Source of the DNA: Gordonia sp. PDNC005
Lineage (GTDB): Bacteria; Actinomycetota; Actinomycetes; Mycobacteriales; Mycobacteriaceae
Assembly: GCF_016919385.1 (NCBI RefSeq)
Contig: NZ_CP070351.1
Location: 4,030,001-4,094,000, forward strand
Reading direction: 5' to 3'
DNA: 64,000 nt
In this document: piece by piece, positions 16,915-24,605 of the stretch
How positions within the stretch are numbered: the stretch's first letter is position 1
Layout of the letters: every line of letters begins with the position of its first letter
Notes under the pieces: model-generated
Database searches by the model: none
The model's input: only the letters and a program-made list of their open reading frames with translations
What the model was told of the DNA's origin: nothing
Program-made: the position numbers and the translations under genes

Positions 16915-16965
16915 GCGTCGATTCTGCCCCTCCCCGGCGCCCTCGGGCGTGGCAGAATCAGTTTC

Positions 16966-17751
16966 ATGCGTTCGATCTGGAAGGGTGACCTCAGCTTTGG
17001 TCTGGTGAACGTGCCGGTCAAGGTGTATTCCGCGACGGAGAGTCACGACCGGAGTTCCCATCAGGTCGACGCGTCCGACGGCACGCGCATCCGGTATCGC
17101 CGAGTCCGGGAGGGCACCGACACCGAGGTCGAGTTCGCGAGCATCGCGAACTCGTACGAATCGGAGTCGGGCGAGCCGGTGATCCTCACGAAGGACGATC
17201 TCGCGCAGCTGCCGGTCACCCGCAGTCCCGAGATCGCGATTCTCGAGTTCGTGCCGATCGATCAGGTTGACCCGATCTACTTCGACAAGCCGTATTACCT
17301 CGAACCGTCGTCGAAGTCCCCGAAGGCGTACGTCCTGCTGGCGAAGGCGCTCGAGCGGACCGAACGTCTCGCGATCGCCAACTTCACACTGCGGAACAAG
17401 ACTCGACTGGCGGCGTTGCGCGTCATCGACGGCGTGATGACCCTGCAGACTCTGCTCTGGCCCGACGAGGTCCGCGTGCCCGACTTCGCGTTCCAGTCCG
17501 CCGACGTGCAGATCCGCGACGCCGAACTGGACATGGCCGCGTCGCTGATCGAGACCATGGCCTCGGACTTCGACCCGTCGCAGTTCGAGGACACTTATCA
17601 GATCGAACTCGCCAAGTTGATCGAGGCGAAAGCCGGCGGCGGCGACGCGTTCGTCGAACCGGAGGCGAAGCCCGAAGACGATGGTGACGACGAGGTGGCC
17701 GACCTCCTCGCCGCACTCCGCGCCTCGGTCAAGGACCGCGCCGCCGGCTGA
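16966..17751 (+). CDS. ku: DNA end-binding protein Ku
   Basis: 261 residues. The Ku core begins MRSIWKGDLSFGLVNVPVKVY, the standard bacterial Ku start. It forms a homodimeric ring on double-strand ends and recruits LigD. The C-terminal tail is short, acidic (PEDDGDDE) and ends in a few basic residues, unlike the long Lys-rich tails of some actinobacterial Ku proteins. Divergent from ligD with a shared 51-bp promoter region; nothing obviously SOS-box-like is visible there. Confidence 0.94.
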   Translation: MRSIWKGDLSFGLVNVPVKVYSATESHDRSSHQVDASDGTRIRYRRVREGTDTEVEFASIANSYESESGEPVILTKDDLAQLPVTRSPEIAILEFVPIDQVDPIYFDKPYYLEPSSKSPKAYVLLAKALERTERLAIANFTLRNKTRLAALRVIDGVMTLQTLLWPDEVRVPDFAFQSADVQIRDAELDMAASLIETMASDFDPSQFEDTYQIELAKLIEAKAGGGDAFVEPEAKPEDDGDDEVADLLAALRASVKDRAAG

Positions 17752-17761
17752 CGCCGCTAGA

Positions 17762-18733
17762 TCATGAAGTGATGAGGCCCCACAGGCCGGACGAGCCTGC
17801 CGCGACCGCGGCGGCGGCGACTGCGCGGTCCCACGACGTGACAGAACCGAACTCGTTGCGCCAGGCCAATGCAGGTCTGCTGTACCGGTGGAGACGATGC
17901 TCCGCTGTGGTGCCCATCGCCCCGTGAACCTGGTGCCCGCCGCGCACGACGACGGATGCCGCGTGGCCGACACACGACCGAGCGACTGCGATTCGGAAAG
18001 CGGTGGAACCCGCCCAGTCGTTCCGTACCGCTTCGGTGAGCGCCGCCTCCGTCGCCGACCGGGCTAGCGCCGTCTCGGCGGCCATGTCGGCGACGGTGTG
18101 CTGCACTGCTTGGAAGCGGGCGAGGGGCCGCCCGAACTGGGTGCGTGTGGACACATGGTCGAGAGACAGCTGAAGGATCGTCTCCATTGCGCCGACCGTC
18201 TGCACGGCTCGTGCGAGGGCGCCGCGCAGGCGAAACAGCTCGCCGGTGTCGTCCGGAACACGATTCCACGCCGATGAGCCCGCACGAACGTGCACTCGAT
18301 CCCGCGGCTCACCGGCCCTGTTCCAACCCGATGTCACATCGACTTCGGATCGTGGGAGGTCCGCCACCGCCCATCCGTGGTCGACGGCTCGCAGCACCAC
18401 GATTCGTTCGGCGCCGGCCGCCCATCCGACTCCGGTCGCCTGCCCGTCGTCGTTGACGATGCAGGCGGTCCGGAAAGCGTCACTCGACGGGAGGTGCGCG
18501 CGGCGCAGCAGCCAGCCTGCGAGCAGATCGTGTTCGACGTACGGGGTGGGGACGCCTGCGGTTGCTGCGACGGTGATCAGTGCGGCGGCCTCAGGCCATC
18601 CTGCGCCGCTGCCGCCGACAGCTTCGGGTGCGGTGAGACGTGCGAGCCCGAGTTCGACGAGCCGCGGCCAGGGGTCGCCCTCTGTCCGGAACACGTCGTT
18701 CATCAGGGCGATCAGGTCTGCATCGACGGTCAT
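17762..18733 (-). CDS. Acyl-CoA dehydrogenase-like protein, smaller subunit
   Basis: 323 residues; shorter than a full acyl-CoA dehydrogenase (about 380-400). The C-terminal helical domain is recognisable (STRTQFGRPLARFQAVQH, then GGHQVHGAMG), but the N-terminal half is reduced and the middle FAD-contact motifs are weak. It starts within the stop of the preceding dehydrogenase gene (TGATG overlap). This is the arrangement of the alpha2-beta2 FadE pairs of steroid side-chain degradation such as FadE28-FadE29, where each chain gives half of the active site. Heteromer formation here is inferred. Confidence 0.82.
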   Translation of the reverse strand: MTVDADLIALMNDVFRTEGDPWPRLVELGLARLTAPEAVGGSGAGWPEAAALITVAATAGVPTPYVEHDLLAGWLLRRAHLPSSDAFRTACIVNDDGQATGVGWAAGAERIVVLRAVDHGWAVADLPRSEVDVTSGWNRAGEPRDRVHVRAGSSAWNRVPDDTGELFRLRGALARAVQTVGAMETILQLSLDHVSTRTQFGRPLARFQAVQHTVADMAAETALARSATEAALTEAVRNDWAGSTAFRIAVARSCVGHAASVVVRGGHQVHGAMGTTAEHRLHRYSRPALAWRNEFGSVTSWDRAVAAAAVAAGSSGLWGLITS

Positions 18734-19842
18734 CAACGCATCCCCAGCCCGCGCGCGATGACACCGCGCAGCACTTCGTTGGTTCCACCGCGGAGCGTGA
18801 AACCGGGCCGCTGATCTGTCGCGGTCGATACGAGTCGAGCCAACTCCGGCCGATGGACGTCGTCGCCGAGAAGGACGTCGACGTCATCGGCGATGTCACC
18901 TTCGAGCGTTGTCCCGAGAACCTTCACGACGGCGGCGGCGATGTCGGCATCGCCGCCTGCGGCGAGTGTATGAGCCACCGACTCCGACATCGTGTGCAAT
19001 CCGGTCAGGAGAGCGATGTTCGCGCCGAAGTCCGGCGAGGAGCACGCCAGCTCCGGGTCATCGGCGAGCTCCGCCAGCAGCGGGAACGTGGACAGGAAGC
19101 GCTCGGGTCCGCTGCGCTCGAACGCCAACTCGCTCGTCACCTGCAGCCAACCGTTCCCGATGTCGCCGAACACCATCTCGTCGGGGACGAAGACGTCGTC
19201 GAGGTGTACCTCGTTGAAGTGGTGAGAACCGTTCATCGAGACGATCGGCGACACGGTGACACCGGGACCGCGCAGGTCGACGATGAACTGAGACAACCCC
19301 GCGTGACGGTCGGAGGTGTCGAGCGGTGAGGTGCGGGCGAGGCAGATGAAGTAGTGCGCTGCGTGAGCGCCGGATGTCCAGACCTTGACGCCGTTGACCC
19401 GCCATCCGCCGTCCACTCGTGTCCCCCGCGTGCGGACGGCGGCGAGATCGCTGCCTGCGTCGGGCTCGCTCATGCCGATCCCGAAGAACACCTCGCCCGC
19501 GACGATTCCGGGCAGCAGTCGCCGACGCTGCGCCTCGGTGCCGAACTTGAGGAGCGAGGGCGCGATCTGACGGTCGGCGATCCAGTGTGCGCCGACAGGA
19601 GCTCCTGCGGCGAGGAGCTCCTCGGTCACGGCGAATCGCTCGACGTGGCTGCGCCCGTGGCCTCCGTACTCGGGCGGAACAGTCATGCCGATCCACCCGC
19701 GGTCCGCGAGACGTCGCGTGAACGCCTCGTCCCAGCCGGTCAACCAGCAGTCCACGGACGGCGTGAACCGCCCGTCGGCGAGCTCGTCGTCGACGAACTC
19801 TCGTACGTCGGCGCGCAGTTCGGCGAGTGTTCGGTCAGTCAT
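18733..19842 (-). CDS. Acyl-CoA dehydrogenase, larger subunit
   Basis: 369 residues with the full family order: N-terminal helices, FAD/substrate segment IGMSEPDAGSDLAAVRTRG, WTSGAH, and a C-terminal [17 protein letters not shown]. It oxidises an acyl-CoA to the enoyl-CoA, passing electrons to ETF. ATG 19842 has a purine-rich GAGGTGGGG upstream. It is the first gene of a two-gene unit with the smaller dehydrogenase, so both may form one enzyme. The substrate is unknown; steroid side chains or branched acids are likely given the paired architecture. Confidence 0.88.
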   Translation of the reverse strand: MTDRTLAELRADVREFVDDELADGRFTPSVDCWLTGWDEAFTRRLADRGWIGMTVPPEYGGHGRSHVERFAVTEELLAAGAPVGAHWIADRQIAPSLLKFGTEAQRRRLLPGIVAGEVFFGIGMSEPDAGSDLAAVRTRGTRVDGGWRVNGVKVWTSGAHAAHYFICLARTSPLDTSDRHAGLSQFIVDLRGPGVTVSPIVSMNGSHHFNEVHLDDVFVPDEMVFGDIGNGWLQVTSELAFERSGPERFLSTFPLLAELADDPELACSSPDFGANIALLTGLHTMSESVAHTLAAGGDADIAAAVVKVLGTTLEGDIADDVDVLLGDDVHRPELARLVSTATDQRPGFTLRGGTNEVLRGVIARGLGMR

Positions 19843-19910
19843 CGGCCCCACCTCGCAAGAGAGTCTGTGAGGAGTGACACTACCCCGGCCCGAGCGTATG
19901 CTCGGTCAGC

Positions 19911-20387
19911 ATGAGTGAACTTACGGCGATCCAGGCCGTCGCGGACTTCCATCGCAGGGCTGAGTCTCAGCAGGTGAGTGATCCCGCCGATCTCGATGCC
20001 ATCTGGGCCGCGCTGCCGACCGTGACGATCGACGAGGTGATCGGCGATTGGCGCGGAGGAGAACTGCCGTCGGGGCACCGGCTGGACGGCAGCCTCGCGC
20101 AGGTGGGGTGGCACGGCAAGTGGCTGCGGAGCCGGTACGACGTCGCACCGATGGTCTGCCGCGGCGCAGACGGAGAGCTCTACTCGAACCTGGAGATAGG
20201 AAAGGGCGCCGCCAGCCTGTGGAACGTCGAGTTCCGCGGTGAGCTGACGGCGACCATGGTCTACGACGGGCAACCCGTCTTCGATCACTTCAAGCGTGTC
20301 GACGAGAACACGCTGATGGGAATCATGAACGGCAGCACGTCACTCGTGCGTGACGAGCACTTCTACTTCTTCCTCGTCCGCGACTGA
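19911..20387 (+). CDS. GXWXG/DUF4334 domain protein
   Basis: 158 residues with the two domains of this family in order: an N-terminal GXWXG segment (IGDWRGGELPSGH, residues about 43-55, then GWHGKW) and a DUF4334 C-terminal half (ATMVYDGQPVFDHFK, ending MNGSTSLVRDEHFYFFL). The biochemical function is unknown. It is divergent from the dehydrogenase pair (68 bp). Its last 48 bases overlap, tail to tail, the 3' end of the CopD-like gene on the other strand. Confidence 0.85.
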   Translation: MSELTAIQAVADFHRRAESQQVSDPADLDAIWAALPTVTIDEVIGDWRGGELPSGHRLDGSLAQVGWHGKWLRSRYDVAPMVCRGADGELYSNLEIGKGAASLWNVEFRGELTATMVYDGQPVFDHFKRVDENTLMGIMNGSTSLVRDEHFYFFLVRD

Positions 20388-21512
20388 CGCATCGCGCCGC
20401 TCGAGGCTGCGGATCGTTGCCGTGCAGCCCGCGACGGCCAGGGCGATGAGAGCGAAGCCGAGACCGAACGTCCCCCAGTCGAACGGGCCCGCGTCGGCCT
20501 GGCCGTCCATCGTGCGGGCAGAACCGGACAGGAACGGCACGATCACCAGAATCGCGAATGCGGCGAGGGCTTCGGCGATCACCACGCGGGGGAATTCGCC
20601 GAGCGCGATCTGAACGTAGGTCCGTTCGTCGCCTCCCACCCGCGCGCGCCGGATCCTCGGGATCAGAACCAGGGCGTTGTACGTTCCCGCCCCGATCATG
20701 AATGCGACGAGGATCAGCTTGATCAGCAGGAATCGTCCGTACGGCGTGGTCACGAACTGGCTGAACGAACCGAGGTGCACCCAGGTGAGCCAGACTCCGG
20801 AGACGGTGATCGCGATGACCGCGCCCATCGCCCAAGTGCTGAACCGGGACCACATCTGCTCCCACGCTCCTGCTTCCTCTGCGGTCCCGTCGCCGTCTGC
20901 ACGACGTCGGGCGGCGACGACTCCCGCGGCGGCGAGGACCGCGAGCCCGCCGACCCAGATGTCGGCGGCGAGGATGTGTGCGAGCTTGAGTTCGCGGTTC
21001 GCGATCTTGTCGAGGCTCGTGGACGCAAGGGTGATGCTCGGCATCGCGGCAGCGAGGATCGATGTGACGAATCCGGCCGACGCAAGGCGGGGAGTCGGCG
21101 TGGCCGCGAGATTCCAGATGACGGTCGCGAGGGTGATGAACAGCAGGAACTGGATGGTCCCCATGACACCGCCGGACATCCAGGTGCCGTCGTCTTTGGG
21201 CAGCGTCAGGTAGTCGGCCGCGTGGGTGAACGATGCGGCTTGTGCCCACGTCACGTCGAGGTCGGACTTCGTCACACGCGCCACGTACTGGAAGAAGCCG
21301 CCGAGTAGTACCAGAACCGCGACCGGGCGCGCGAGTGACGCTAGAGCGGCTTCGGTGCGGCCGTCGCGGGCGCGGGTCGGGAGCAGGTACGCCAATGCGA
21401 GGCACAGTCCCGTCGCGAACGACAGTGCGGTGAAGTATCCGATGGTGGTCATGATCTGCCATGCCGGCTTTGATGCGGGCGCCGCGGCGGCGAGCGAGGT
21501 TAGGCTATCCAT
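20340..21512 (-). CDS. CopD-like membrane protein
   Basis: 390 residues, about nine membrane segments, with the CopD/YcnJ-type core: conserved His and Trp residues in LAHILAADIWVGGLAVLAAAG and a later YGRFLLIKLILVAFMIGAGTYN. CopD proteins are linked to copper uptake or resistance; no copper-binding CopC-like gene lies nearby, so the substrate is uncertain. The last ten residues are acidic. The C-terminal codons overlap the convergent DUF4334 gene by 48 bp. The ATG 21512 start was chosen because the protein begins just before the first membrane helix. Confidence 0.8.
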   Translation of the reverse strand: MDSLTSLAAAAPASKPAWQIMTTIGYFTALSFATGLCLALAYLLPTRARDGRTEAALASLARPVAVLVLLGGFFQYVARVTKSDLDVTWAQAASFTHAADYLTLPKDDGTWMSGGVMGTIQFLLFITLATVIWNLAATPTPRLASAGFVTSILAAAMPSITLASTSLDKIANRELKLAHILAADIWVGGLAVLAAAGVVAARRRADGDGTAEEAGAWEQMWSRFSTWAMGAVIAITVSGVWLTWVHLGSFSQFVTTPYGRFLLIKLILVAFMIGAGTYNALVLIPRIRRARVGGDERTYVQIALGEFPRVVIAEALAAFAILVIVPFLSGSARTMDGQADAGPFDWGTFGLGFALIALAVAGCTATIRSLERRDASVADEEEVEVLVTHE

Positions 21513-21592
21513 AAGAGCTAGAACTCTAAGTGTTTCCTGAGAACAAACGCAAGGGGTGGTGCGCGAGCAGGCTGTGAATGACGTGGGCCACA

Positions 21593-22882
21593 ATGGTTCC
21601 CATGGGTTCGAACATCGGGCGTGTGCGGCAGAACGAGATCTATCGAGCGGGCATCCACGGGCGTGGCCCGGCGGTCCCCACCGACTTCGCGACGCTCGAA
21701 GAGCGCGCGCAGGCGGTGATGTCCAAGCGTGGGTGGGCCTACATCGGCGGCGGTGCCGGTGAGGGGCGCACGATGGACGCGAACCGGTCTGCACTCGACC
21801 GATGGGCGATCGTGCCGCGAGTGCTTCGCGACACGAGCAACCGATCGCTCGAGACTGAGCTCTTCGGGCAGACGCTGCCCGCGCCGGTGCTGTTCTCCCC
21901 GGTCGGCGCGGGAGCGCTCGCTCATGACAAGGCGGACATCCACATCGGACATGCCGCGGCCGAGCTGGGGCTTCCCTACATCTTCTCCAATCAGGGATGC
22001 GCCCCGATGGAAGACGTCGCGGCGGAGATGGAGTCGGTTCGTCCGGGGGCGCCGCGGTGGTTCCAGCTCTACTGGTCCACCGACGACCGGCTGGTCCGGA
22101 GTCTCGTGGCCCGTGCGGAGGCGATGGGCGCCGCGGCGATCGCGGTCACACTCGACACCACGATGCTCGGCTGGCGTCCGCAGGACCTGAATCTCGGTTC
22201 GCTGCCGTTCGCGCGAGCCGAAGGCATCAACCAATACACGTCCGATCCGACATTCTGGGAGATCGTCGCCGAGCGACTCAAGGGCGCAGTGTCGGAGAAG
22301 CCCGAGGTGAGCCTCGGAGCGGTGAAGACGCTGTTCTCCATCGCACGGAACGTGCCCGGCGAACTCCGCCGGAACCTCACCGCACCCGAGCCGCGAGCTG
22401 CAGTCGAGACCTTCCTGGACATCTACTCGCGACCGTCGTTGAACTGGGACGACATCATGACGCTGAGAGGGATGACAAGCCTGCCCATCGTCCTCAAGGG
22501 TGTGTTGCATCCCGATGACGCCCGCAAGGCGGTCGAGCTGGGCATCGACGGGCTGATCGTCTCGAACCACGGCGGACGCCAGGTGGACGGGTCCATCTCG
22601 TCGACCGATGCGCTGGTCGACGTCGTCGACGCGGTGAAGGGACAGATCAAGATCCTCGTCGACTCCGGCTTCTACACCGGATCGGACGTGTTCAAGGCGC
22701 TCGCGCTCGGCGCAGACGCCGTCTGCATAGGTCGCCCCCACATGTACGGGCTAGCACTCGCCGGGGCAGATGGCGCGCGCGAAGCGGTTGCGAACATCGT
22801 CGCCGAACTCGACCTCACTCTCGGCCTGTCGGGGCACACGGATGTGACGACCCTCGATCGCTCTGCTCTGAAGCGGCTGTAA
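21593..22882 (+). CDS. FMN-dependent alpha-hydroxy-acid oxidase (lactate 2-monooxygenase-like)
   Basis: About 429 residues. A TIM-barrel FMN enzyme with the signature SNHGGRQVDG (catalytic His and substrate Arg). Conserved FSPVGAGALAHDKAD and KGVLHPDDARKAVELGIDGL blocks also match. The long N-terminal segment and insertion loops resemble lactate 2-monooxygenase of mycobacteria, which decarboxylates lactate to acetate, but other 2-hydroxy acids are possible. ATG 21593 or 21602 may be the start. It is divergent from the CopD-like gene by 80 bp and converges with azlD, five bases away. Confidence 0.85.
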   Translation: MVPMGSNIGRVRQNEIYRAGIHGRGPAVPTDFATLEERAQAVMSKRGWAYIGGGAGEGRTMDANRSALDRWAIVPRVLRDTSNRSLETELFGQTLPAPVLFSPVGAGALAHDKADIHIGHAAAELGLPYIFSNQGCAPMEDVAAEMESVRPGAPRWFQLYWSTDDRLVRSLVARAEAMGAAAIAVTLDTTMLGWRPQDLNLGSLPFARAEGINQYTSDPTFWEIVAERLKGAVSEKPEVSLGAVKTLFSIARNVPGELRRNLTAPEPRAAVETFLDIYSRPSLNWDDIMTLRGMTSLPIVLKGVLHPDDARKAVELGIDGLIVSNHGGRQVDGSISSTDALVDVVDAVKGQIKILVDSGFYTGSDVFKALALGADAVCIGRPHMYGLALAGADGAREAVANIVAELDLTLGLSGHTDVTTLDRSALKRL

Positions 22883-22887
22883 CGCGC

Positions 22888-23208
22888 CTACGGCACGCCG
22901 ATCACGCGCAGTAGGGCGGTGGTGGCGGCCGCTGCGACGATGACGACGACAAGCGGTGCCTTGAACCAGGCTGCGGCGATGCCGACCGCAACGCCGATCG
23001 GTCGGGCGGGGCCCGCGAGTTCGTCTCCGGTGAACAGTGCACCGGTGAGAGCAACGGCGACCAGCAGGACGATCGTCGCCCGTTCCAGGATCGCCTCGAC
23101 GGCCGGTGACACCTGTGCCCGGGTGCGCAAGAGGAGTCCCGCGAGGCGGATCGTGTAGGTTCCGCCCGCCAGCAGCGCGACCGCTCCCACGAACTGCCAG
23201 CCGGTCAT
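22888..23208 (-). CDS. azlD: AzlD-family membrane protein (branched-chain amino acid export)
   Basis: 106 residues, about four membrane helices, with the AzlD pattern TYTIRLAGLLLR at the start and a C-terminal helix. It forms a small two-part exporter with AzlC, known from B. subtilis azlCD for branched-chain amino acids and azaleucine resistance. Its ATG overlaps the azlC stop (ATGA). The pair is controlled in cis, most probably by the divergent XRE-cupin regulator. Confidence 0.85.
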   Translation of the reverse strand: MTGWQFVGAVALLAGGTYTIRLAGLLLRTRAQVSPAVEAILERATIVLLVAVALTGALFTGDELAGPARPIGVAVGIAAAWFKAPLVVVIVAAAATTALLRVIGVP

Positions 23209-23912
23209 GAGCGGGTCCTTTCCAGTGACACGGAGTCCGGCGGGGACGTTCGGCGTCCGGTCACGAGCCGACCGAGTGGAATGCCGAGCAGCGCCAGGAC
23301 TACAGGCAGTCCGGCGGCGACGAAGCCGGCAGTCGCGAGCGCGATGGCCCCGCCGAAGATGGACGCCCATCGGGTGCTCGGATCACGCATCGCCGGGATC
23401 GCCAGCGCCGCCATCAAAGCAGGGAACGCCGCGTCCAGGCCGAGCGTCTCGGGCGAGGCGATCACCTGCCCGACCAACGCTCCGGACAACGCGCCGAGCG
23501 GCCATGAGACGACCACGGCCAGGCCGCAGATCACGAACGCTGTGCGGGCGGCGACGGGATCACGATGCGGCGCGGAGTAGACGGCGGTCTCGTCGTTGAC
23601 GATGTGCGCGGCGGCGAAGATCGATCGGTCGGCGCGGAGGAAGCGTCCGATCGAGAGTGCGTAGGAGAAGTTCCGAACGTTCACCAGGAGGCCCGCGAGG
23701 GCCCCGACGATCGGGAGGCCGCCTGCGGCGACGACGGAGACCAAGACGAACTCCGACGATCCGGCGAGCACCGTGCACGCCATGATCAGCACCTGCCACC
23801 ACGCGAGGCCGATGCCGTGCGCCGCCGCGCCGTACGAAGCTCCGACAACCCACATGGACGCGCCGATGACAAGGATCTCCCTCGGGACGAGTGTTCTCCA
23901 TGACGAACGCAT
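23205..23912 (-). CDS. azlC: AzlC-family permease
   Basis: 235 residues, six to seven membrane segments. Family blocks include a SMWVVGASYGAAAHGIG helix, VLAGSSEFVLV and VNVRNFSYALSIGRFL. Large subunit of an AzlCD-type amino acid exporter. ATG 23912 was chosen; in-frame GTG codons exist just upstream. Only 18 bp separate this start from the possible start of the divergent regulator, so the promoter and operator of both must overlap. Confidence 0.87.
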   Translation of the reverse strand: MRSSWRTLVPREILVIGASMWVVGASYGAAAHGIGLAWWQVLIMACTVLAGSSEFVLVSVVAAGGLPIVGALAGLLVNVRNFSYALSIGRFLRADRSIFAAAHIVNDETAVYSAPHRDPVAARTAFVICGLAVVVSWPLGALSGALVGQVIASPETLGLDAAFPALMAALAIPAMRDPSTRWASIFGGAIALATAGFVAAGLPVVLALLGIPLGRLVTGRRTSPPDSVSLERTRS

Positions 23913-23930
23913 GTCCACTATGATGGAACT

Positions 23931-24527
23931 ATGGATGACGTTCGTCAAGATGAACGTTCGGCCACTATGGCGAACGCATCGGTCGACCCGCAGAAACTCG
24001 TGGCCGCTGCGCTCAAGCGTGAACGCACGCGAGCCGGCCTCTCGATCGCCGAACTCGCGCGTCGTGCGGGCATCGGGAAGTCGACGTTGTCGCAATTGGA
24101 GTCCGGCGACGGCAACCCGAGCGTGGAGACGCTGTGGGCGCTGAGCGTCGCTCTCGGAATTCAGTTCTCGGCCCTCGTCGATGTTCCGCGTCCCGCGGTC
24201 GAGGTGATCCGACTGGGGGAGGGGCCCACCATCACGGCCGGGGAGGCCGACTTCTACACCGCGACCCTGTTGTCGGCGGCCCGTCATGGAACACGCCGCG
24301 ACGTCTACCTGATCCGCGCCGACCGCGGCAGGCCGCGCATCTCGCAGCCGCATGCGCGCGGTGTCGTCGAGCATGTGATCCTCTGCGCAGGAAGAGCGCT
24401 CGTAGGACCGACCGAAGCCACCGTCGAGCTCGCCCCCGGCGACTACGTCAACTACCCGGGCGACGCCGAGCACATCTTCGACGCCCTCGACGACGGCACG
24501 ATCGGTGTGCTGCTCAGCGAGGCGTGA
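23931..24527 (+). CDS. XRE-family regulator with C-terminal cupin domain
   Basis: 198 residues. N-terminal helix-turn-helix (LSIAELARRAGIGKSTLSQLESGDGNPSVETLWAL region, residues about 38-72) followed by a small cupin barrel (residues about 110-190, with PHARGVVEHVIL and APGDYVNYPGDAEHIF). Such proteins sense a small ligand, often an amino acid or amine, and regulate neighbours. Divergence from azlC with almost no spacer points to control of azlCD. ATG 23931 gives the longest form; ATG 23967 (MANASVD) would leave 54 bp for the operator and may be the true start. Confidence 0.85.
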   Translation: MDDVRQDERSATMANASVDPQKLVAAALKRERTRAGLSIAELARRAGIGKSTLSQLESGDGNPSVETLWALSVALGIQFSALVDVPRPAVEVIRLGEGPTITAGEADFYTATLLSAARHGTRRDVYLIRADRGRPRISQPHARGVVEHVILCAGRALVGPTEATVELAPGDYVNYPGDAEHIFDALDDGTIGVLLSEA

Positions 24528-24605
24528 CTCGGTCATCTCGCCGTGGTTGAGCCCAGGGCGCGCGGAACGCTGGCCGGGCGGAGCCGCGGATCGCAGGATC
24601 AGACC

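Noticed and set aside
16915-17973. Upstream extension of the ligD frame antisense to ku
   Set aside because: The LigD domain begins at MPGSKLEV (16914); upstream residues match no LigD and oppose ku.
21497-21512. Iron-box-like sequence TTAGGCTA near the CopD-like gene
   Set aside because: It lies inside the first codons (MDSLTS) and is not a full DtxR/IdeR palindrome.
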